Shown: positions 46,474-58,324, numbered from the stretch's first letter. The stretch: 64,000 bases of DNA from Rehmannia glutinosa (GCA_016081115.2 CM071936.1:89519943-89583942); one strand, 5' to 3'. Notes: generated from the letters alone by a model not told the origin. Translations and numbers: made by a program.

Positions 46474-48583
46474 ACTTGACTTTCTCCGGGAGCATCGGGG
46501 AGAGTCTCATTTTTCCCAAGAGTACTGGGGATCTTTTTCTTCATTGCTCTTCAGGAGATCTTGGCATCTCTAGATAGAATTTTCACTAGTTTCGTTGAAA
46601 GAATTGTGCTTCCACTTCTGGAGGCTTGGGGTCTAGTTTTTGTACGGGTCTCCAAAATTTCCTCGAGGCGTGGATCCAATTATCTTGAGTGGCTTGAGTA
46701 GAAACTTGAGAGTTCCCAGAAAATATGAGGAAGTCCTTTGTCGAGTGTGAGGGAGATAACGCCCGACTGCTTCTTGTTCCACGTGCGATGGGTTCCTGGC
46801 TTGAATCCTTCATGGTTCAACTTTCTTCATCTTTGGAGTCTTCGTCTTCTCCAAAGACTTGAACATTTCTTTCTCTTTCCATGTTGGGGTGTACTTATCC
46901 AATGAATGGAGATTTTATGGGGCTTTCTCCAGCTGAGGATGGTTTGTCGACAGGTCGTAGGGGGGTTCTGTTCTCTTGTAAGGTGTTGCTTATTCCAAAG
47001 GTAGATAGACTAGTCTGGATGGCTCTTGACTCCTCAGCCCAGCGCCAGAGGGATTTTGTAGATATCACTGTTGAAGTCCAGTGTCTGCTAAATGCCGAGA
47101 CGCATGATGGTTTTTCTAGAGTCTAGTTGTCCTCCAGTCCATTGTTCCTCGTTTCCATTCAAGTCAAGTGAGGGTCATTCTTCATGCAATTTGTAGGCTG
47201 CTACACAGGTGCCCTTAGGGGGTCTTGATTCTTTCGGCGAGCTCACGGGTATCTTCGGGCGGCTCCTGGAGCAGATTGATCGGGTAGCTTCATTGAGCTG
47301 ATGAGCTTCCAGGGTCCAGCGGGCTTATTCGGTGGGCAGAGCCCTTCAGGATAAGGAGCTTGGGGAAGGTTGCCCCCTTCAGTCGGGCAAGGGCTCCCCC
47401 TTCAGGTAGGGAAGGATGCCCCCTTGAGCGGGAAGAGCGGTCCCTTCAGTCGTGCGAGGGCGCCCTCTTAAGATTCCCGAGTTGTTGAATGACGCCGCTC
47501 TGGAAGGAGAGGACTATCCTCGTGTCTTCTCAGTAGTCTTCCTTCATTCTTGGTGTTCCCAGCTTTGGAGTCGGATGCTTCCACGAATCACTTCATGAAG
47601 TCTTACAGTAATTCTTCTTCCTTCTATTTTACTTGAAAAAGATGGCAATGGTCTCTGAATACTTCCTATTGATGGAGAATTATCGTGTGGAGGCAGTAGT
47701 GAGCTTGTGCATCCCAGTGGTTGATCCAACAATGAGCTATTTAACCAAGTTAGTGGCGCTTGGTCAGTGTTGTTAGGGCACTTTACAATAGAAAGCGTAT
47801 ATCATGTTGTAGAGATCCGCCTTCTCATGGAGTTTGTCTAAGTGCTCCTGAGGGACCTCTGGTCTCATCATACTTGGGGCGGCTGGAGATCTTAATGCCC
47901 GAGGGCAATGGCTTGTCCAGGATGGCACGGGCCAGTTAACTTCCTTTCTATAGCGATGGCCCGCGAGTTGGCTTGGCTAATGCGTACCACCTATGACTCT
48001 TCTGCGGGCTTGTTAGTGTGGACTTGGGAATGTTGGGTTCCATTCCGAACTTCTCTTCCAGCGGGAGCATGTTGGTCTCCTTAATCTTCTCCAAGTCCTT
48101 CATTTTTTTTATCTTCTTCCCCAAAGTTGAGGTCTTCAACATTTGGTGGAGCTTGAGGGAGGTCTTCCCACGGCTTCTACCACATCATGATTTCTTGAAG
48201 CAACTCGAGTAGCTTCTTCGAGCAAGGCCTGGAGAGCTATTCGTGTCAAGCGAACTTCTTCTGCAGGTGGAGCCCCCCAAGAGGAGGGGTGACGCACTTC
48301 TTAGTTGTGGCGGTGGCGGTGCCCCTCCTGAAGGAATGGGCTAGCCTCCCGTCTTCAATGTGACAGTTCTTTTTGCTGATTCCTAGATCCACAACCAGCA
48401 GCTTGGGATTCTTCAGCTAGTGGCGGCTATTCATGATTCTTGTCGCGTCCTTCATCTGTTCCTACATGTCCTTTCTTGCCGGGGTCTTCAAGGGTGGGCG
48501 ATACTCCTGCAGCTCCGGCCGCAACTTGATGCCTCAGGGCATTTCACGCGGCTTCTTATAACAGGATTCAGAGAGTTTCCTTG
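46474..48583 (-). other. LARD-1 internal region, no recognisable gene
   Basis: About 2.1 kb of mixed composition. Short minus-strand frames include a lysine-rich helical piece (KKIKKMKDLEKIKETN, 47948-48142). 47370-47470 has four spaced copies of a GGCAAGGGCGCCCCCTTCAG-like word. This could be the remains of a gag region, but no domain is identifiable. Confidence 0.4.
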
Positions 48584-48884
48584 TGATGGAGATAATATCC
48601 AATTTAATATATTTTAGAATTTTATAATATCTTATATTTTAGATAGTGATTTGTTTATTATTCTATTTGAGTTTATCTTTTAAGTTTCCTAGTCAAGTTA
48701 GGAGTTTTATTGTGGTAGGATTTTAATCCTATAAATACTTGCTATTTTATTATATTTAGGGAGGTTGAATTTTGATATTAACAAAGACGAGGGTTTTCTC
48801 TCAATTCTTGTCTCTCTTACGGTATTCTTATGGAATCAACGTATGAGGTGAGTTCTCTATTTGTTCACGCTTCTCCCTGCATCA
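48584..48884 (+). repeat. Compact element 5' LTR
   Basis: 301 bp; about 90% identical by eye to 49771-50070. Confidence 0.9.
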
Positions 48885-49089
48885 GTTGGTATCCAGAAAC
48901 CGCCTACGATCCTTAATATGTCATCTCGACACCACTTGGGTTTTGAAGTTATGAATAATTACACTTCTTAGATTTGTCAGCAGATCGACTTGCTGGCCAA
49001 CAATCAATATTGTGCGCATTCAATATTAAAAAATCAAGAAAATTGTTGAAAAACAATTTCTTGGTGGTTGTGAGTTTGCCTACGATGTT

Positions 49090-49362
49090 GTGCCCATCCA
49101 GTTCACCCCATTGGAAACCTATTCCACGGACATGGATGGTTTATTTTCTGATGAAGTTGAAGATGGTGGATATAATGGACCACCAATTTTTGATGAGGAA
49201 ATTATTGATACTATAACGGAGGTTGGCTACGATGAACCTCCAAACTCTGACGAGGATATTGGTGGTTATGATGGGCCATCTATCTTTGATATGGAAGGTG
49301 ACAATACAATTTCGATGGTTCACTATGAAAAAACATCGAAATCCGACGAGGGGGGTCAGAAG
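49090..49362 (+). CDS. Element-borne ORF with acidic repeats
   Basis: Starting at the ATG at 49090 or upstream, the frame encodes three degenerate acidic repeats: [22 protein letters not shown] and [11 protein letters not shown]. Such PP.FDEE repeats occur in the gag-protease linkers of some plant Ty3 elements, so this part may derive from a parent retrotransposon. The annotated frame runs on to 49521 but switches away from the villin frame at a run of five G (49351-49355). Whether any protein is made is unknown. Confidence 0.5.
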
Positions 49363-49670
49363 ACTATGATGTTGCCATTGTTGTTGATGGGAAATTACAA
49401 GTTGCGTCAGATTCTTGTGAATTCTGGGTCCTGTTTGAAGGGTTTGCTCCAATTGAAAACAAGGTTGCTATTGAAGATGATATCATTCTGGAGAAGACTC
49501 CTCTCCAAATTTATAGTATAATTGATGGTAAGGTTAAAAATGTCGATGGTGTATTTTCCAAGTCAAATCTTGAAAATAACAGGTGTTATTTATTGGATTG
49601 TGATGATGATTTATTCGTTTGGGTTGGTTGCGTGGCTCAAATTGATGAGAGAAAAGCTGCTATTCATTTT
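49358..49670 (+). pseudogene. Captured villin gene fragment (gelsolin-like repeat)
   Basis: An uninterrupted ~105-codon frame with no introns reads [12 protein letters not shown], then [57 protein letters not shown] and [11 protein letters not shown]. These are in the order and spacing of plant villins at the end of the second and start of the third gelsolin-like repeat. Villins are cytoplasmic actin-bundling proteins. Catalytic function is not at issue; this is a short internal piece without the first repeat or headpiece. Downstream ([14 protein letters not shown], then [11 protein letters not shown]) the frame continues in non-villin element sequence to 49829. The substitutions look mostly frame-preserving. 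Confidence 0.88.
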
Positions 49671-49770
49671 ATTTTCTCGTCTCGTCCTCCTCGCGCCTCT
49701 CCGTGGTTTGATAAATTTTCTAGGATCTCTCTTCCGATTCGAGGACGAATAGTCTCGACCCCGGAGAGAA

Positions 49771-50070
49771 TGATGGAGATAATATCCAGTTTATTATATT
49801 TTAGGATTTTAGAATATCTTATGTTTTAGATAGTGATTTGTTTATTATTCTATTTGAGTTTATCTTTTAAGTTTCCGAGTCGGGTTAGGAGTTTTATTGT
49901 GGTAGAATTTTAATCCTATAAATACTGCTATTTTATTATATTTAGGGAGGTTGAATTTTGATATTAATAAAAACGAGGACTTTCTCTCAATTCTTATCTC
50001 TCTTACGGTATTCTTATGGAATTAACGTATGAGGTAAGTTCTTTATTTGTTCACGCTTCTCCTTGAATCA
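49771..50070 (+). repeat. Compact element 3' LTR
   Basis: 300 bp, starts TGATGGAGATAATATCCAGT right after the polypurine tract. Confidence 0.9.
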
Positions 50071-50266
50071 GCTTGGTGCCATTTCTTCTTGCGAGAGAGG
50101 CGGCGCCCTTCCGATGGAAAGGTAGCTGGCCTCCCGCATACTTAATGGCATTTCCTCTTGCTGATCTTTGGCCCTGCGGCCATCAGCTTGAGATCTGGCT
50201 TCACGTGCTTGAGATCAGGTCTGCATCCTCGTGTGCTTTGGATGATTCCCATAGACGGTGCCAAAA

Positions 50267-50595
50267 TGATGTTGCTTTTTAGGGAAGATCACTCCAAGTC
50301 AGGGTATCTGAATAAGTCCAAGTCTTCTTCCTCCCAAGCGGGAAGTCTTCTATGTCTTCTTCTCCTTGAGCTAGAAATCGTCTACTGGGAACTTGCCTAC
50401 ACAAGCATGCAAATATTAGGAGGGTCCCTAGGGGTTGCCCAGGAAGGCCCCTCAACTGCTCAAGTCAGCATGGTGAATGAGAGATAATATAAGATAGTAA
50501 TTGAATACAGAATAATGCGTAAATGAGATTATAAGAGAATTAACTTACAAGTGGAGAGGAGTTACCTTTTTATACTTGGGTGGTGGGCACCCCTC
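50267..50595 (-). repeat. LARD-1 5' LTR, U3-truncated
   Basis: Contains the minus-strand TATA (CCAAGTATAAAAAGG near 50570) and U5, but stops upstream of the TATA at 50595. There it joins plus-strand LARD-2 sequence. The primer site lies at 50249-50266. Confidence 0.75.
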
Positions 50596-51865
50596 AGGCT
50601 CCCGAAGGGCGCCCTCGATGGGCTGCAGAACGACATCCCCTAACATCAAACACAAATGTCTCCAGCCATTATGGAGAATTAAGGCTTACTCCCAAAGGGA
50701 AGGATCCATCTCCACACAAAGTGTGAACAAGTCTCTACCAACAATAAATCATATGCAAATATTACAAGTCAAGCATGAAAAAGCAAATACGCCTAAGGAA
50801 AAGCACAAGGATAAGTGTAATATCAAAGTCGGAATAAACTAGTTGCCTTCCAGTAAAGGCTAAGTCCCACGGGGACTTGTCACATGCAAGAAACTCTAAT
50901 GTTGGGCTTCCGTGCTCTGGGAACCTCATCACTCGGGCACGAATCCGACTAAAGGTCTACTTCCCCTCACCATCATAACACAACTCTGGAGCTAGAGAAG
51001 GAATATTGTAATCCACGGCTAGAGGTGGAAATGAAATAACAGAACTGAAGACCAAACAATCGGTGGCATCCTGGCCCCCGATCGGAAATGAAGAAAGACC
51101 GAAATCCAAAATCCGGCTCGAAATATGAGAAAATTCCGGGAAAGACGGAAAAAACCCAAGGAAGAAAGGACTGGGGGCTTAGGCCACTCCCCGGGGGCGC
51201 ACCCTTGCCCGCTCTGGAAAGGCGCCCCCGAGCAATCTATCTCAACTCTCGGGCTCTCATCTCGACTCTCCCCACTCGATGTACTCCACTCCTCTCTACA
51301 ACTATCCATGGGCACTCTCCTCAAAATTTTAAGAAAATTTCACTAAGTGTACCAAGCAAGGGAATTGAAAGCCATGGTCAAAGCTAAGTTCCCTCAAGAG
51401 GGAGGGCTCCTCGTAAACTAAATCTCCTTCGGCGCTCCCAGAGGGGAGGAACTCCATGACACTGGGTCCTCATAATTCTCCAAGGAATCGCAAGACAAGC
51501 CGACACGATGCGGTTTAGCTCCCCGCATCGCTTCATAGCCCGCATCACCGTAGGCCGGGGACTTATGTTAGGGGCAAAAATGATATTTAATAATTAAATA
51601 TATAATTCGATTTATATATTTATTTAATATTAATTGCCCAATGGGCTATTAATTGAATAACCGGACTCAAAGGAGTCTATGAGTGGCCCATAGACCGATT
51701 TCTCCTACACGGCCCATGAGGCCTACTACTCATGTATAAAAAGGTCCATCCTCAACATTTGTAAGTTATCTGACTCATAATATTTGCTTGAAGACCTCCT
51801 CCTTGGGAAGAAGAACTTATTCAAAAACCCTAACTTGGAGTAATCTACCCTAAAAAGCAGCATGC
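50596..51865 (+). mobile_element. LARD-2 3' fragment in opposite orientation
   Basis: The last ~970 bp of the interior (50596-51565) plus a 300-bp 3' LTR (51566-51865, TGTTAGGGGCAAAAATGATA...) of the same family as LARD-1, on the plus strand. The polypurine tract TAGGCCGGGGACTTA precedes the LTR and TATA is TGTATAAAAAGG at 51734. It pairs with 44087-45880 as an inverted repeat of over 1.2 kb. No 5' half is present. Confidence 0.75.
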
Positions 51866-52091
51866 GAAACATAAATTGCAATGCAAAGAGATAAATTAAA
51901 ATCACATATTTTAATATCAATTCAATCACCTAAAAATAATAACAAAACTATTATTTATAAGATCAAAATAAAAGTTCCTAACTCAACTAGGAAACATTAA
52001 AAGATAAATCAAAATTAAAGAAAACTAGACCTACAAATTACTTTCTAAACCGTATGATATCGTAAAATTCTACATTATGTTATCTTCATCA
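51866..52091 (-). repeat. LTR fragment related to the compact element
   Basis: The minus strand from 52091 reads TGATGAAGATAACATAATGT. It tracks the 48584 LTR through TTTATCTTTTAATGTTTCCT, GAGTTAGGA and TTATAAATAATAG. It is a diverged relative, truncated at the LARD-2 junction. Confidence 0.7.
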
Positions 52092-52428
52092 AACAATTTA
52101 TGTCCCTTCATAAAGATTTTATTATTCCAAGAAACACTGTACTATTACATAGTACTATTTTCCATTGAGTGCTTTTGTTGGCTAAAACTGTATTGTGGCT
52201 ACCATTTGGGACCATTTTGGCCGACATCAAACGCTTAGTTGTAAATGGCCGATGACTGAAAATGAAGAGAATTGTATTCTACTTTGAGGCTTGAGCAAAT
52301 TAAATTATTTCACTAGGACTCTTTGTAGATTCTTCTGTGGATGGACCATATATAGAAAAATGAGATTAATTGGGATCCACCCGTACTCATTAGGAGATCC
52401 TAATTGGACCAGATATCATCCAATTATA

Positions 52429-52429
<1 letters not shown>
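52092..52429. other. No gene seen
   Basis: About 340 bp of unremarkable AT-rich DNA before a (TA)n tract. Confidence 0.5.

Positions 52430-52479
<50 letters not shown>
52430..52479. repeat. (TA)n microsatellite
   Basis: About 25 TA units marking the left edge of element D. Confidence 0.95.
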
Positions 52480-52482
<3 letters not shown>

Positions 52483-55091
52483 AGGGTTATATAGGACACC
52501 CTATTATATGAGTACTTAAGACCAAATCTAAACCACGCATGTATCTATTTCAATAGCTATTATTAATTCTGGTTAATGTTAACAAAATAAATGTTAAATT
52601 CAAAATGGTGGCAAATTAGCCCACATAAATAATAGGGATGTTGACTAAATCTATTAAATCCCATGAAAATAGGGCAGTTACCCATAATTGGTGTCATCCT
52701 TCATTCAATCCACGTTGTGTAATTGATTTCCAAACAAATTTGATGATATGTTTCCTTAACTCCATGTGCTAAATCTAGTAAATTACATAAAATTTCGCCA
52801 TTCCCATTTTTTTTTTTAAATAATTATGTGATATGGTCAGAATGTTGCTTATATGTGCTTAAATACTTGCTTGCGCGTATGCAAAATATTGCTTAGTTAT
52901 TACTGTGTTTTAAAATCTCACACTAATAATAGTTTGTTTGAGAAGAACTATCATATTATGTAAAAAAAATTAAAAACTTATACTTATATGGACTCTTATT
53001 CATTCAATCGTTGACGGTTTTTTCACTCCAGAAATTTGCTTGGGTGATACTAAAATGTTGCTTATGTATGCACGAATAGTTGCTTGTATGTATTCAAAAT
53101 TTTGATTACGTCCCCATTTGTTTTAACTAAGTACTTTGATTAGCTATGGCTAAACGTCTGCTTACATCTGCATAACTATACGCTTATGTATATTCTAAAT
53201 ATTGCTTAATTATTTATTTTATTTGATTCAGTTGAGATTGCACATGTGTCACAACATCGGATTGAAATAATATCAGATTCATCTTCGAACTGGATACTAG
53301 AATGTGACGAAAATATGACTCTAAAAGAATGAATGAATTTTGATAATATCGACAACGGAATACCATTTTAAAAATGACTCTTAATAAATAAAAAAAAGTA
53401 TGTGTTCAAGAATATGTTGTGACTGCTTATTTATTTGTTAAATACTGCTTATTCACATATTACAAATTGCGTATGTGTGGTTATTGTAATGCTTATTACT
53501 ACTATGTACTAAGCTTATTTGTGAATATTGTAGTGTTTTTTCGAGCGAACATTCTTGCAAATTTTGGTTACTGCAGTCCCATATATTCAATTGCATATTT
53601 GTGTGTAAAGTATTGCTTGTGAAAGGATGTTATGGTGCTTAGAAAGTAATTGATTATGTTTACAATACCGTCAAACCATCAAAATAATTGCTTACAAAAC
53701 AATTGAATTCTGCTTACAAAGCAATTGATTTTTGCTTACAAGGCAACTGAATTATGCTTACAAAGCAATTGAATTCTGCTTACATTATCTAAAAATCATG
53801 AAAATAAATACGACACTACCTAGAAAATATTCCTACATCAACTACACATGTACGTCAAAACCAACCATATTTAAAATGGCTACCAAAAAACTACAATATT
53901 CAACATTTTGATCAAAGTATGAAACAACAACGTTTCGTTGTGATCATAACTCGATTTAGCAAACTCCTTCACCAGTCCCAAAACTGACTTACTCTGCTCG
54001 TTCATTACATCTTTTGTCATTTCCAACAGAAAATCTATAAAAAAAAAGACAGTAGTCATTTATATAAAATATTTATTAACAAACAAAACATTTATAAGAA
54101 TAAAAACCAACCAAGCATAAGCATAATATAAGACATGTATAAGCATAAAACAAACTATAGATAAGCATAACTATCAAGAACAATAAGCAGTTGAAAACAT
54201 CAATAAGCAATCCCCCCAGTCTTAGAAAAAACATGGCAATACTAATTACCCCCTAATTTGAGAGCATAATATAAAACATAGATAAGCATAATATAAAACA
54301 TACATAAGCATAATTATCAATAACAATAAGCAGTTGAAAGCCTCGTCAATTAAGCACCGAAGACATATAATTAAGTGGTAATGACTGATGATTGATGAAA
54401 TTAAAAAAATAAAAAATAAATATTAATTATCTGGAATCTACACATATAGAAGCCGTCACCAAGCAGGGCTACATGGTTTTGACGAACAGATTTCTAGGCT
54501 AAAAAGACAACTCTGATTCAGACCTCAGCAAACAAAACCACCAGGCAACGATTGCGCCCCAGTCATGCCCCACCAGAAACACCTGCCCCAATCCTAGAGT
54601 CGAAGCGTCGGTGTCGGTGTCGCCATAGCCACGGAGGTCGGGGGCTATGGTGCGGTAGCCCTTGGCGGAGAGGTGAAGCATCTGGTGGTGCCATGAGTAC
54701 CAGAGCTCCGGAAGGCCATGGAGGTAGAGGACGGCCTTTTCTCACGGTAGGGATGAATTTGGGGTTGGTTTGCAGAGAGAACACTTGGGAGGAAAAGATA
54801 TACAAGATATTAGTGACTTATTTTTGATGAGAAAGAGATATGCAAGATATTAGTGACTTATTTTTGATAAACACGTCTCCCTTAACCATTCATACTTTCT
54901 AGCCCACTACCAAATATAACTTCCCTCCTAAAAATTGGTATTAATTAAAATTACCAAAAAGTCCTTATTTTTATAAATTTATCTATTAAAAATAGTAAAA
55001 TCTGTTTAATCTCAACCGTTTAAAAATTAAATCAATGCCTTAGATTTGGTCTCGTGTACTCACCTAAGATATGTGGACTCACCAGATCCAA

Positions 55092-55095
<4 letters not shown>
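52480..55095. mobile_element. TA-flanked inverted-repeat element D with captured gene piece
   Basis: The left end GGGAGGGTTATATAGGACAC and the complement of the right end (GGGTTTGGATCTGGTGAGTC) share GAGTAC, AAGACCAAATCTAA / GAGACCAAATCTAA and nearby words, so they are imperfect inverted repeats. (TA)n flanks both sides. The interior is rich in TGCTTACAAAGCAATTGAAT and CATAAGCATAATATAAAACA repeats (53040-54340). It carries an epoxide hydrolase fragment at 54499-54741 just inside the right end. Confidence 0.72.
54499..54741 (-). pseudogene. Captured soluble epoxide hydrolase fragment
   Basis: On the minus strand HGLPELWYSWHHQMLHLSAK, GYRTIAPDLRGYGDTDTD, then GQVFLVGHDWGAIVAWWFCL. This is the N-terminal alpha/beta-hydrolase core of plant soluble epoxide hydrolases, which hydrate epoxides. 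HG.P is the oxyanion-hole motif and the Asp in GHDWG the catalytic nucleophile. About 20 residues normally between GYGDTD and GQVFLVGHDW are missing and the frame stops soon after WWFCL. The GC content is much higher than in the surrounding element, as expected for captured exons. Not functional. Confidence 0.88.

Positions 55096-55124
<29 letters not shown>
55095..55124. repeat. (TA)n microsatellite shared by elements D and E
   Basis: About 14 TA units; it is both the right flank of D and the left flank of E. Confidence 0.93.
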
Positions 55125-55127
<3 letters not shown>

Positions 55128-57111
55128 TTGGATCCCATGAGTCCACCCATTTAGTGTGAGTACACGAGGACAAATCCTAATTACTGGGATCTTTTTCTAA
55201 TGGTCCCCATTTAAGTGGTTTTTTCAGTTTTTATATTTTTTTTAAACTACTATTAAGGGCATTTAAGTAATTTTGTTGAAATTTGGATAAGACAATGAGT
55301 ATTTGCGTAATATCCTCCACCCTTTCTATTGATGTCAACTGACGTGTTGTCAATCTCAAACATTCACGCAACGTTTTTTTTTGGGAATTTTCCGCAGATT
55401 CGTTTATTGCTTTTTCTACTTTTTCTTTGTGTTACTTATTCTATGCGACTGTGTTGCTTATGTAGTATACATTTCTTGCATTATATTATGTGCATTCACA
55501 TTAAAGTGATTGTGTTGCTTATTTAAAGTGAGTGTGTTGTATATGTAGTATAAGTTTGTTGTTTATTTAATGTGTTTGTATTGCTTATGTAATATAAATT
55601 AATGTTGCTTATTTACTGTGATTGTGTTGAATATGTATTATAAATTTGTTGCATTAAGTTGTGTGTATTCACATTAAAGTGACTATGTTGCCTATTTAAA
55701 GTGAGTGTGTTGCATATTTGGTATAGATTTGTTGCTTATTTCATACGTGTAATGCTTATGTAATGTAATTTTGTATTGTTTTTTTTTTTTTTTAATGTGA
55801 CTATGTTGCATACATAGCATAAAGTTTTGCATTTTTTGTTGTGTATTCAAATCTGTTCCACGTAACTGATGCCTATATTTCCATCTATATATCCGGTAAT
55901 GGTTGATTATTGTTAGACTAATTTACCCTTATTATATGTAAATTCGATAATAAATCATTGCTAGACATGTTAAATATATGTCATTCAAAACAATAGATCT
56001 ATGATTGAAGGCTATAAGACCACATCCACACCATCCAACAAAATAAATAGAAGGCTAGGATCAAATGAGATTTCGTAGTATTAAAAAAATAGGGGGGGAC
56101 CGGTCAGGGGTAAAAATGGAACCACATGTTTTGCCAAAATAATTGATTCCTAAAAATCAGGGAAATGAGATCTTACCATAGCTAACCACACGTCCATAAT
56201 CATCCATCTTCTTCCTCATTCATTCCATAACCACGTCAAATTGGACCTGCAAATATAGAGAAGAAATTCCACATTCATAGCAGCAGAAAACATCAAAATT
56301 GGAATCGAGCATTGAATCACAAATCATCAAAATAACAGAAACAACAGAAATCGCAATATACATCAACAAAATCAAGCTTGCGATGTCACAAATTCATGAT
56401 TCCCACTCCACGATCCATTCGAATCAAGGTAATAATTTAACACCAATTCATGCAAAAAATATGTGGATCGAATGTATGTAATGTTGAACAATCAAAACAT
56501 TTACGCGCGCAGAAATGCAGAAATTGATGTGTAATTATAAGAAATATTGTGTATGTTTACTATAAGTTTTTTATACATATAGAGTACTAATTATGTATAA
56601 CATATTCTCACATAACAATAATCAAAAATTTTACTAATATGCTAATTTAGAATAAGGATATTGCATGTATAGTGTTTTTGATGTGTATAGTTAGAACAAA
56701 ATATTGGAAAATATGAGAATTTATATAAGAAATCGTATACTTAGTTCGTATTAACGATATGTGTGTATAGTGTTCCAAATTTGTGTTTTAGTATATAAAA
56801 TATGTATCACATATGATGTATTCTACAATACGTTTTTTGCCTAATTACAATGCATGTATTGTATGCTTAGAGTAGTCATTATGTACACAATGTGCATTTA
56901 ATATGTGTACTTATAAAACAAATATTGGAGAGTACGTTGATGTTCTGTATATATAGTATTCTATATTTGTATGCTTAGAGTAATCATTATGTATACAATG
57001 TGCATTTAAAATGTGTACATATGACACATATAGTGAAAAATAAGATTTTGCACCATGCATTATTTTTTTGTATATATAGTATTTCATATTTGTATATTTA
57101 GTCTGTAAATT

Positions 57112-57510
57112 TTGTGTTTTTACCAGAGCAAGCTCCAGATTACACAGTTTATGTTGAGAAGAGGCTCGAAATCTCACCAGGATCAACAAAATATTGGATC
57201 CCAAAAGTGGACCAAGAAAAGGTTCCTCGTGCCGACGTGCATTTCCATACATTGGAGGCTGGAATACAATTTTATGGATTATGGTATGTGCAGTGGCTTC
57301 GATGTTAGAAGGAGCACTACAAAGAAATTCAAGAACGACGAAATTCGTTTGTAATACGTGGTTTGTAATTGAGAGGGCTTCAAAAACTCTAAAAATAAAC
57401 ACTGCTTTGAAAAAATGGCATGCACGAAAGCATCAAAAGCGGGGGCACGCAAGAGAGTTTCAAACCGAGTTGGGTGCAACGCACGTTGTATTTTTGAATA
57501 CATCGCTCGA
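57112..57510 (+). pseudogene. FAR1-type DNA-binding domain remnant
   Basis: In two frames: YWIPKVDQEKVPRADVHFHT, LEAGIQFYG, then FDVRRSTTKKFKNDEIRL, a YVVCN-stop-EGFK block and RVGCNARCIF. This is the order of the FAR1 zinc-binding domain (C...C...H type) found in FAR1/FHY3-related plant proteins and in related Mutator-like transposases. There are at least two stops and one frameshift. No MULE catalytic domain or SWIM finger could be found downstream. It may be what remains of the element's own transposase or a captured FAR1-related gene. Confidence 0.8.
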
Positions 57511-58324
57511 CGCAGCGTATAATATGATACTATATGTTTGTGTAATATATACATCAAAGAAACTAAATATACATTATGTGATGCTAAATATACATCAAAG
57601 AAACTACTCGGGCAATTTATGTATGGTATACATAATCTTATTCATAAATATACAATATCGCAAACTAATGTAAATTATACATTATATAGATTTAACTATA
57701 CATTGTTTTTGCTTCGTATGCAACATCTGGACCAATACATGGTATAATATTTAAATATACATAATCTTCTGCGTAATTATACAATATTCTATAAATGCAT
57801 ATACAATATTATTAGCAAACGAAAAAGGCAAATTATATTTAATACATAATCTTATGCATAAATATGCAACATCCGAAAACTAATTATACATTAAATGGAT
57901 TTAGCTACACATCGTTTTTGCTTCGTATCCAATATTTGGACCAATACATGGCGTAATGTTTAAATATACATAATCTTCTGGGTAATTATACAAATTTTAA
58001 TTACTACATATACAATAGATGACATAGTACTTAAATATACATAAGTGTATGCGTAAGTATGCAAAATTATGTTACTACATATACAATATTATTGTAGTGT
58101 GACACCAGTTAGACAAAGTGTACATAAAAACGCAAAGTTATATTAATTAAAATAAAACAATACATGTTGTGTTCCCTTCATATCTAGAATTCAAAATAAC
58201 ATCTAAACATATACGACACTCCCACCTAATTGAAGTATACATGACTCAATAAAAATCCACCCAACCTAATAAACAAAATATACAAAGATAAACAAAATAT
58301 ACGTAGTAAATTGTCCATTAAACA

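Larger units (their letters stand above)
48584..50070 (+). mobile_element. Compact (TRIM-like) LTR element carrying a villin fragment
   Basis: Two ~300-bp direct LTRs (48584-48884 and 49771-50070) start TGATGGAGATAATATCCA and end CATCA or AATCA. Flanks are CCTTG and GCTTG (one mismatch). After the 5' LTR lies GTTGGTATCCAGAAACCGCC as primer site; before the 3' LTR a purine-rich GACCCCGGAGAGAA. The LTRs contain CCTATAAATACT. The whole element is 1.49 kb with an 886-bp interior and no reverse transcriptase. The interior holds a short repeat-bearing frame and a piece of a host villin gene. It sits within LARD-1. Confidence 0.9.
44087..50595 (-). mobile_element. Large LTR retrotransposon derivative (LARD-1), Ty3-like, non-coding
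   Basis: Minus-strand element. A truncated 5' LTR (50267-50595) ends CAACATCA, followed by TTTTGGCACCGTCTATGGGA, a primer site of the TGGCGCCGTCTGTGG type seen in Tat/Athila-lineage Ty3 elements. The 3' LTR is 44087-44568, preceded by the polypurine tract CTGGGGGGCTTA (44571-44584). The interior has only short frames, a 39-bp minisatellite and GC-rich GGCGCCCTC words. It holds the compact LTR element at 48584-50070. No pol was found. It must have moved with borrowed enzymes. Confidence 0.75.

Noticed and set aside
46076..46519. Repeat-protein genes over the minisatellite
   Set aside because: Open frames on both strands follow from a 39-bp period without stops; there is no start context or flanking coding sequence.
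48584..50070. Cassandra-type TRIM
   Set aside because: The LTRs show no 5S rRNA-like sequence with its Pol III boxes.
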